Part shown: positions 57,297 through 64,000 of the stretch, in pieces
Layout of the letters: every line of letters starts with the position of its first letter
Position numbering within the stretch: the stretch's first letter is position 1
Source: Citrus sinensis
Lineage: Eukaryota; Streptophyta; Magnoliopsida; Sapindales; Rutaceae
Assembly: GCF_022201045.2 (NCBI RefSeq)
Contig: NC_068561.1
Location: 2,505,001-2,569,000, forward strand
Reading direction: 5' to 3'
DNA length: 64,000 nt
The notes under the pieces: generated by a model
Database searches by the model: none
Told to the model about the DNA's origin: nothing
The model's input: only the letters and a program-made list of their open reading frames with translations
Translations under genes and position numbers: made by a program

Positions 57297-57675
57297 CTTT
57301 TTATCTTTTCAGCCGGTTAATCATCTTTTCGCGGCCGACCCCTTCAATTGTTGGAGACAAATAGGGTGGTCAAGTTCCGGAGGAGCTTGGGGGCGTTTTT
57401 TGACCCTTAATTTCGAATTTTTCTTGTATTTTGACACATTTTTAAGATTACAATTTTTTTGACCCTCGTCGTCAGCCGGTTAATCATCTTTTCGCGGCCG
57501 GCCCCTTCACTTTTGCGTGCGTTAGCGGGTTTCGACCGCCGGCGCGGGGTCTCCGGGGCACCTCGGACCCGCCGGGGAGCGGGGAAAGGGCCGCGGAGGG
57601 ATGAATTGTGCGGCGGCCGAGTCGGGGCAGGCGAGGGGGGCACGGGTTAAGTAGATTTGCAGTGCACATGCTGAT

Positions 57676-57795
57676 GGGTGCGACCATACCAGCACTAATG
57701 CACCGGATCCCATCAGAACTCCGCAGTTAAGCGTGCTTGGGCGAGAGCAGTACTAAGATGGGTGACCTCTTGGGAAGTCCTCGTGTTGCACCCCT
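57676..57795 (+). rRNA. 5S rRNA: 5S rRNA gene, copy 113
   Basis: Consensus gene, 499-bp step. Confidence 0.97.
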
Positions 57796-58174
57796 CTTTT
57801 TATCTTTTCAGCCGGTTAATCATCTTTTCGCGGCCGACCCCTTCAATTGTTGGAGACAAATAGGGTGGTCAAGTTCCGGAGGAGCTTGGGGGCGTTTTTT
57901 GACCCTTAATTTCGAATTTTTCTTGTATTTTGACACATTTTTAAGATTACAATTTTTTTGACCCTCGTCGTCAGCCGGTTAATCATCTTTTCGCGGCCGG
58001 CCCCTTCACTTTTGCGTGCGTTAGCGGGTTTCGACCGCCGGCGCGGGGTCTCCGGGGCACCTCGGACCCGCCGGGGAGCGGGGAAAGGGCCGCGGAGGGA
58101 TGAATTGTGCGGCGGCCGAGTCGGGGCAGGCGAGGGGGGCACGGGTTAAGTAGATTTGCAGTGCACATGCTGAT

Positions 58175-58294
58175 GGGTGCGACCATACCAGCACTAATGC
58201 ACCGGATCCCATCAGAACTCCGCAGTTAAGCGTGCTTGGGCGAGAGCAGTACTAAGATGGGTGACCTCTTGGGAAGTCCTCGTGTTGCACCCCT
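58175..58294 (+). rRNA. 5S rRNA: 5S rRNA gene, copy 114
   Basis: Consensus gene, 499-bp step. Confidence 0.97.
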
Positions 58295-58673
58295 CTTTTT
58301 ATCTTTTCAGCCGGTTAATCATCTTTTCGCGGCCGACCCCTTCAATTGTTGGAGACAAATAGGGTGGTCAAGTTCCGGAGGAGCTTGGGGGCGTTTTTTG
58401 ACCCTTAATTTCGAATTTTTCTTGTATTTTGACACATTTTTAAGATTACAATTTTTTTGACCCTCGTCGTCAGCCGGTTAATCATCTTTTCGCGGCCGGC
58501 CCCTTCACTTTTGCGTGCGTTAGCGGGTTTCGACCGCCGGCGCGGGGTCTCCGGGGCACCTCGGACCCGCCGGGGAGCGGGGAAAGGGCCGCGGAGGGAT
58601 GAATTGTGCGGCGGCCGAGTCGGGGCAGGCGAGGGGGGCACGGGTTAAGTAGATTTGCAGTGCACATGCTGAT

Positions 58674-58793
58674 GGGTGCGACCATACCAGCACTAATGCA
58701 CCGGATCCCATCAGAACTCCGCAGTTAAGCGTGCTTGGGCGAGAGCAGTACTAAGATGGGTGACCTCTTGGGAAGTCCTCGTGTTGCACCCCT
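58674..58793 (+). rRNA. 5S rRNA: 5S rRNA gene, copy 115
   Basis: Consensus gene, 499-bp step. Confidence 0.97.
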
Positions 58794-59172
58794 CTTTTTA
58801 TCTTTTCAGCCGGTTAATCATCTTTTCGCGGCCGACCCCTTCAATTGTTGGAGACAAATAGGGTGGTCAAGTTCCGGAGGAGCTTGGGGGCGTTTTTTGA
58901 CCCTTAATTTCGAATTTTTCTTGTATTTTGACACATTTTTAAGATTACAATTTTTTTGACCCTCGTCGTCAGCCGGTTAATCATCTTTTCGCGGCCGGCC
59001 CCTTCACTTTTGCGTGCGTTAGCGGGTTTCGACCGCCGGCGCGGGGTCTCCGGGGCACCTCGGACCCGCCGGGGAGCGGGGAAAGGGCCGCGGAGGGATG
59101 AATTGTGCGGCGGCCGAGTCGGGGCAGGCGAGGGGGGCACGGGTTAAGTAGATTTGCAGTGCACATGCTGAT

Positions 59173-59292
59173 GGGTGCGACCATACCAGCACTAATGCAC
59201 CGGATCCCATCAGAACTCCGCAGTTAAGCGTGCTTGGGCGAGAGCAGTACTAAGATGGGTGACCTCTTGGGAAGTCCTCGTGTTGCACCCCT
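59173..59292 (+). rRNA. 5S rRNA: 5S rRNA gene, copy 116
   Basis: Consensus gene, 499-bp step. Confidence 0.97.
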
Positions 59293-59671
59293 CTTTTTAT
59301 CTTTTCAGCCGGTTAATCATCTTTTCGCGGCCGACCCCTTCAATTGTTGGAGACAAATAGGGTGGTCAAGTTCCGGAGGAGCTTGGGGGCGTTTTTTGAC
59401 CCTTAATTTCGAATTTTTCTTGTATTTTGACACATTTTTAAGATTACAATTTTTTTGACCCTCGTCGTCAGCCGGTTAATCATCTTTTCGCGGCCGGCCC
59501 CTTCACTTTTGCGTGCGTTAGCGGGTTTCGACCGCCGGCGCGGGGTCTCCGGGGCACCTCGGACCCGCCGGGGAGCGGGGAAAGGGCCGCGGAGGGATGA
59601 ATTGTGCGGCGGCCGAGTCGGGGCAGGCGAGGGGGGCACGGGTTAAGTAGATTTGCAGTGCACATGCTGAT

Positions 59672-59791
59672 GGGTGCGACCATACCAGCACTAATGCACC
59701 GGATCCCATCAGAACTCCGCAGTTAAGCGTGCTTGGGCGAGAGCAGTACTAAGATGGGTGACCTCTTGGGAAGTCCTCGTGTTGCACCCCT
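59672..59791 (+). rRNA. 5S rRNA: 5S rRNA gene, copy 117
   Basis: Consensus gene, 499-bp step. Confidence 0.97.
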
Positions 59792-60170
59792 CTTTTTATC
59801 TTTTCAGCCGGTTAATCATCTTTTCGCGGCCGACCCCTTCAATTGTTGGAGACAAATAGGGTGGTCAAGTTCCGGAGGAGCTTGGGGGCGTTTTTTGACC
59901 CTTAATTTCGAATTTTTCTTGTATTTTGACACATTTTTAAGATTACAATTTTTTTGACCCTCGTCGTCAGCCGGTTAATCATCTTTTCGCGGCCGGCCCC
60001 TTCACTTTTGCGTGCGTTAGCGGGTTTCGACCGCCGGCGCGGGGTCTCCGGGGCACCTCGGACCCGCCGGGGAGCGGGGAAAGGGCCGCGGAGGGATGAA
60101 TTGTGCGGCGGCCGAGTCGGGGCAGGCGAGGGGGGCACGGGTTAAGTAGATTTGCAGTGCACATGCTGAT

Positions 60171-60290
60171 GGGTGCGACCATACCAGCACTAATGCACCG
60201 GATCCCATCAGAACTCCGCAGTTAAGCGTGCTTGGGCGAGAGCAGTACTAAGATGGGTGACCTCTTGGGAAGTCCTCGTGTTGCACCCCT
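60171..60290 (+). rRNA. 5S rRNA: 5S rRNA gene, copy 118
   Basis: Consensus gene, 499-bp step. Confidence 0.97.
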
Positions 60291-60669
60291 CTTTTTATCT
60301 TTTCAGCCGGTTAATCATCTTTTCGCGGCCGACCCCTTCAATTGTTGGAGACAAATAGGGTGGTCAAGTTCCGGAGGAGCTTGGGGGCGTTTTTTGACCC
60401 TTAATTTCGAATTTTTCTTGTATTTTGACACATTTTTAAGATTACAATTTTTTTGACCCTCGTCGTCAGCCGGTTAATCATCTTTTCGCGGCCGGCCCCT
60501 TCACTTTTGCGTGCGTTAGCGGGTTTCGACCGCCGGCGCGGGGTCTCCGGGGCACCTCGGACCCGCCGGGGAGCGGGGAAAGGGCCGCGGAGGGATGAAT
60601 TGTGCGGCGGCCGAGTCGGGGCAGGCGAGGGGGGCACGGGTTAAGTAGATTTGCAGTGCACATGCTGAT

Positions 60670-60789
60670 GGGTGCGACCATACCAGCACTAATGCACCGG
60701 ATCCCATCAGAACTCCGCAGTTAAGCGTGCTTGGGCGAGAGCAGTACTAAGATGGGTGACCTCTTGGGAAGTCCTCGTGTTGCACCCCT
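60670..60789 (+). rRNA. 5S rRNA: 5S rRNA gene, copy 119
   Basis: Consensus gene, 499-bp step. Confidence 0.97.
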
Positions 60790-61168
60790 CTTTTTATCTT
60801 TTCAGCCGGTTAATCATCTTTTCGCGGCCGACCCCTTCAATTGTTGGAGACAAATAGGGTGGTCAAGTTCCGGAGGAGCTTGGGGGCGTTTTTTGACCCT
60901 TAATTTCGAATTTTTCTTGTATTTTGACACATTTTTAAGATTACAATTTTTTTGACCCTCGTCGTCAGCCGGTTAATCATCTTTTCGCGGCCGGCCCCTT
61001 CACTTTTGCGTGCGTTAGCGGGTTTCGACCGCCGGCGCGGGGTCTCCGGGGCACCTCGGACCCGCCGGGGAGCGGGGAAAGGGCCGCGGAGGGATGAATT
61101 GTGCGGCGGCCGAGTCGGGGCAGGCGAGGGGGGCACGGGTTAAGTAGATTTGCAGTGCACATGCTGAT

Positions 61169-61288
61169 GGGTGCGACCATACCAGCACTAATGCACCGGA
61201 TCCCATCAGAACTCCGCAGTTAAGCGTGCTTGGGCGAGAGCAGTACTAAGATGGGTGACCTCTTGGGAAGTCCTCGTGTTGCACCCCT
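61169..61288 (+). rRNA. 5S rRNA: 5S rRNA gene, copy 120
   Basis: Consensus gene, 499-bp step. Confidence 0.97.
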
Positions 61289-61667
61289 CTTTTTATCTTT
61301 TCAGCCGGTTAATCATCTTTTCGCGGCCGACCCCTTCAATTGTTGGAGACAAATAGGGTGGTCAAGTTCCGGAGGAGCTTGGGGGCGTTTTTTGACCCTT
61401 AATTTCGAATTTTTCTTGTATTTTGACACATTTTTAAGATTACAATTTTTTTGACCCTCGTCGTCAGCCGGTTAATCATCTTTTCGCGGCCGGCCCCTTC
61501 ACTTTTGCGTGCGTTAGCGGGTTTCGACCGCCGGCGCGGGGTCTCCGGGGCACCTCGGACCCGCCGGGGAGCGGGGAAAGGGCCGCGGAGGGATGAATTG
61601 TGCGGCGGCCGAGTCGGGGCAGGCGAGGGGGGCACGGGTTAAGTAGATTTGCAGTGCACATGCTGAT

Positions 61668-61787
61668 GGGTGCGACCATACCAGCACTAATGCACCGGAT
61701 CCCATCAGAACTCCGCAGTTAAGCGTGCTTGGGCGAGAGCAGTACTAAGATGGGTGACCTCTTGGGAAGTCCTCGTGTTGCACCCCT
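61668..61787 (+). rRNA. 5S rRNA: 5S rRNA gene, copy 121
   Basis: Consensus gene, 499-bp step. Confidence 0.97.
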
Positions 61788-62166
61788 CTTTTTATCTTTT
61801 CAGCCGGTTAATCATCTTTTCGCGGCCGACCCCTTCAATTGTTGGAGACAAATAGGGTGGTCAAGTTCCGGAGGAGCTTGGGGGCGTTTTTTGACCCTTA
61901 ATTTCGAATTTTTCTTGTATTTTGACACATTTTTAAGATTACAATTTTTTTGACCCTCGTCGTCAGCCGGTTAATCATCTTTTCGCGGCCGGCCCCTTCA
62001 CTTTTGCGTGCGTTAGCGGGTTTCGACCGCCGGCGCGGGGTCTCCGGGGCACCTCGGACCCGCCGGGGAGCGGGGAAAGGGCCGCGGAGGGATGAATTGT
62101 GCGGCGGCCGAGTCGGGGCAGGCGAGGGGGGCACGGGTTAAGTAGATTTGCAGTGCACATGCTGAT

Positions 62167-62286
62167 GGGTGCGACCATACCAGCACTAATGCACCGGATC
62201 CCATCAGAACTCCGCAGTTAAGCGTGCTTGGGCGAGAGCAGTACTAAGATGGGTGACCTCTTGGGAAGTCCTCGTGTTGCACCCCT
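62167..62286 (+). rRNA. 5S rRNA: 5S rRNA gene, copy 122
   Basis: Consensus gene, 499-bp step. Confidence 0.97.
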
Positions 62287-62665
62287 CTTTTTATCTTTTC
62301 AGCCGGTTAATCATCTTTTCGCGGCCGACCCCTTCAATTGTTGGAGACAAATAGGGTGGTCAAGTTCCGGAGGAGCTTGGGGGCGTTTTTTGACCCTTAA
62401 TTTCGAATTTTTCTTGTATTTTGACACATTTTTAAGATTACAATTTTTTTGACCCTCGTCGTCAGCCGGTTAATCATCTTTTCGCGGCCGGCCCCTTCAC
62501 TTTTGCGTGCGTTAGCGGGTTTCGACCGCCGGCGCGGGGTCTCCGGGGCACCTCGGACCCGCCGGGGAGCGGGGAAAGGGCCGCGGAGGGATGAATTGTG
62601 CGGCGGCCGAGTCGGGGCAGGCGAGGGGGGCACGGGTTAAGTAGATTTGCAGTGCACATGCTGAT

Positions 62666-62785
62666 GGGTGCGACCATACCAGCACTAATGCACCGGATCC
62701 CATCAGAACTCCGCAGTTAAGCGTGCTTGGGCGAGAGCAGTACTAAGATGGGTGACCTCTTGGGAAGTCCTCGTGTTGCACCCCT
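62666..62785 (+). rRNA. 5S rRNA: 5S rRNA gene, copy 123
   Basis: Consensus gene, 499-bp step. Confidence 0.97.
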
Positions 62786-63164
62786 CTTTTTATCTTTTCA
62801 GCCGGTTAATCATCTTTTCGCGGCCGACCCCTTCAATTGTTGGAGACAAATAGGGTGGTCAAGTTCCGGAGGAGCTTGGGGGCGTTTTTTGACCCTTAAT
62901 TTCGAATTTTTCTTGTATTTTGACACATTTTTAAGATTACAATTTTTTTGACCCTCGTCGTCAGCCGGTTAATCATCTTTTCGCGGCCGGCCCCTTCACT
63001 TTTGCGTGCGTTAGCGGGTTTCGACCGCCGGCGCGGGGTCTCCGGGGCACCTCGGACCCGCCGGGGAGCGGGGAAAGGGCCGCGGAGGGATGAATTGTGC
63101 GGCGGCCGAGTCGGGGCAGGCGAGGGGGGCACGGGTTAAGTAGATTTGCAGTGCACATGCTGAT

Positions 63165-63284
63165 GGGTGCGACCATACCAGCACTAATGCACCGGATCCC
63201 ATCAGAACTCCGCAGTTAAGCGTGCTTGGGCGAGAGCAGTACTAAGATGGGTGACCTCTTGGGAAGTCCTCGTGTTGCACCCCT
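63165..63284 (+). rRNA. 5S rRNA: 5S rRNA gene, copy 124
   Basis: Consensus gene, 499-bp step. Confidence 0.97.
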
Positions 63285-63663
63285 CTTTTTATCTTTTCAG
63301 CCGGTTAATCATCTTTTCGCGGCCGACCCCTTCAATTGTTGGAGACAAATAGGGTGGTCAAGTTCCGGAGGAGCTTGGGGGCGTTTTTTGACCCTTAATT
63401 TCGAATTTTTCTTGTATTTTGACACATTTTTAAGATTACAATTTTTTTGACCCTCGTCGTCAGCCGGTTAATCATCTTTTCGCGGCCGGCCCCTTCACTT
63501 TTGCGTGCGTTAGCGGGTTTCGACCGCCGGCGCGGGGTCTCCGGGGCACCTCGGACCCGCCGGGGAGCGGGGAAAGGGCCGCGGAGGGATGAATTGTGCG
63601 GCGGCCGAGTCGGGGCAGGCGAGGGGGGCACGGGTTAAGTAGATTTGCAGTGCACATGCTGAT

Positions 63664-63783
63664 GGGTGCGACCATACCAGCACTAATGCACCGGATCCCA
63701 TCAGAACTCCGCAGTTAAGCGTGCTTGGGCGAGAGCAGTACTAAGATGGGTGACCTCTTGGGAAGTCCTCGTGTTGCACCCCT
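63664..63783 (+). rRNA. 5S rRNA: 5S rRNA gene, copy 125 (last complete copy)
   Basis: Consensus gene, 499-bp step. The spacer after it is cut by the window end just past subrepeat B, so the array continues to the right. Confidence 0.97.
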
Positions 63784-64000
63784 CTTTTTATCTTTTCAGC
63801 CGGTTAATCATCTTTTCGCGGCCGACCCCTTCAATTGTTGGAGACAAATAGGGTGGTCAAGTTCCGGAGGAGCTTGGGGGCGTTTTTTGACCCTTAATTT
63901 CGAATTTTTCTTGTATTTTGACACATTTTTAAGATTACAATTTTTTTGACCCTCGTCGTCAGCCGGTTAATCATCTTTTCGCGGCCGGCCCCTTCACTTT

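Larger units (their letters stand above)
1421..64000 (+). repeat. 5S rDNA tandem array, 499-bp units, 125 complete genes, open at the right edge
   Basis: All units are in one orientation. Gene starts step by exactly 499 bp in 91 of 124 intervals; other steps are 490-505 bp. A unit is a 120-bp gene plus a 379-bp spacer. The array begins within a spacer (homology starts at about 1421 and is exact from 1426) and is cut by the window end inside the spacer after copy 125. Tandem 5S arrays separate from 35S rDNA are the usual angiosperm arrangement. Concerted evolution by unequal exchange and gene conversion is the accepted explanation for this degree of identity. Confidence 0.98.

Noticed and set aside
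1421-64000. 5S-bearing Cassandra-type terminal-repeat retroelements as an alternative to genuine 5S genes
   Set aside because: Each unit has a full 120-bp gene with intact helix I, internal boxes and T-run terminator in uniform head-to-tail spacing. I see no terminal-repeat ends, primer-binding site or target duplications.
1421-64000. CRISPR array or bacterial repeat system
   Set aside because: The 499-bp period, plant 5S sequence and a plant intron-bearing neighbour gene exclude it; there are no short repeats with unique spacers.

Overview
The window is plant nuclear DNA dominated by a head-to-tail 5S ribosomal RNA gene array. Two independent signals place it in a seed plant. The 120-bp 5S genes carry plant-type sequence, and a host gene at the left edge matches the plant metallophosphoesterase family typified by Arabidopsis At3g03305. 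A eudicot is my best guess; the species cannot be read from this sequence.

Layout. Positions 1-266 hold the first coding exon (minus strand, cut by the window edge) of the metallophosphoesterase, with a signal peptide, DxH and GD metal-ligand motifs and a good splice donor. Its short leader and TATA-like promoter lie at about 267-420. Positions 361-1420 are AT-rich intergenic DNA with no gene I can support. They contain a diverged pair of ~80-bp repeats (642-721 and 1333-1416), the second ending just before the array border, and a small ~31-bp tandem duplication.

From about 1421 to the right edge is the array, all on the plus strand. It has 125 complete 5S genes, the first at 1751-1870 and the last at 63664-63783, plus a partial spacer at each end. 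The basic unit is 499 bp: a 120-bp gene and a 379-bp spacer. The spacer runs in order: T-rich Pol III terminator, 38-bp subrepeat A, AT-rich middle, 38-bp subrepeat B (one mismatch from A), CpG-rich and G-rich block with a G-quadruplex motif, and a short upstream promoter region. Of 124 start-to-start steps, 91 are exactly 499 bp. All 33 exceptions lie between 13.7 and 51.7 kb, and most are single-base changes in G or T runs. Copies 1-25 and 101-125 keep a strict 499-bp step. Real divergence concentrates at about 48.8-51.3 kb, with smaller islands near 22.7-23.1 kb, 36.3-36.6 kb and 44.1-44.9 kb. Six 5S genes (copies 43, 87, 97, 98, 99, 100) have changed gene bodies.

The most notable biology is in the gene. 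Against the usual plant 5S consensus, as I recall it, every copy carries G81A together with C95T. In the helix IV model these two bases pair, so the change is compensatory and sits inside the C box. Other points are the abrupt left border whose terminal unit already matches the interior, the near-perfect homogenisation, and a CpG/G-quadruplex block repeated more than 120 times. I found no mobile element, CRISPR array, 35S rDNA or unknown protein system in the array; the short open frames there are by-products of the repeat.
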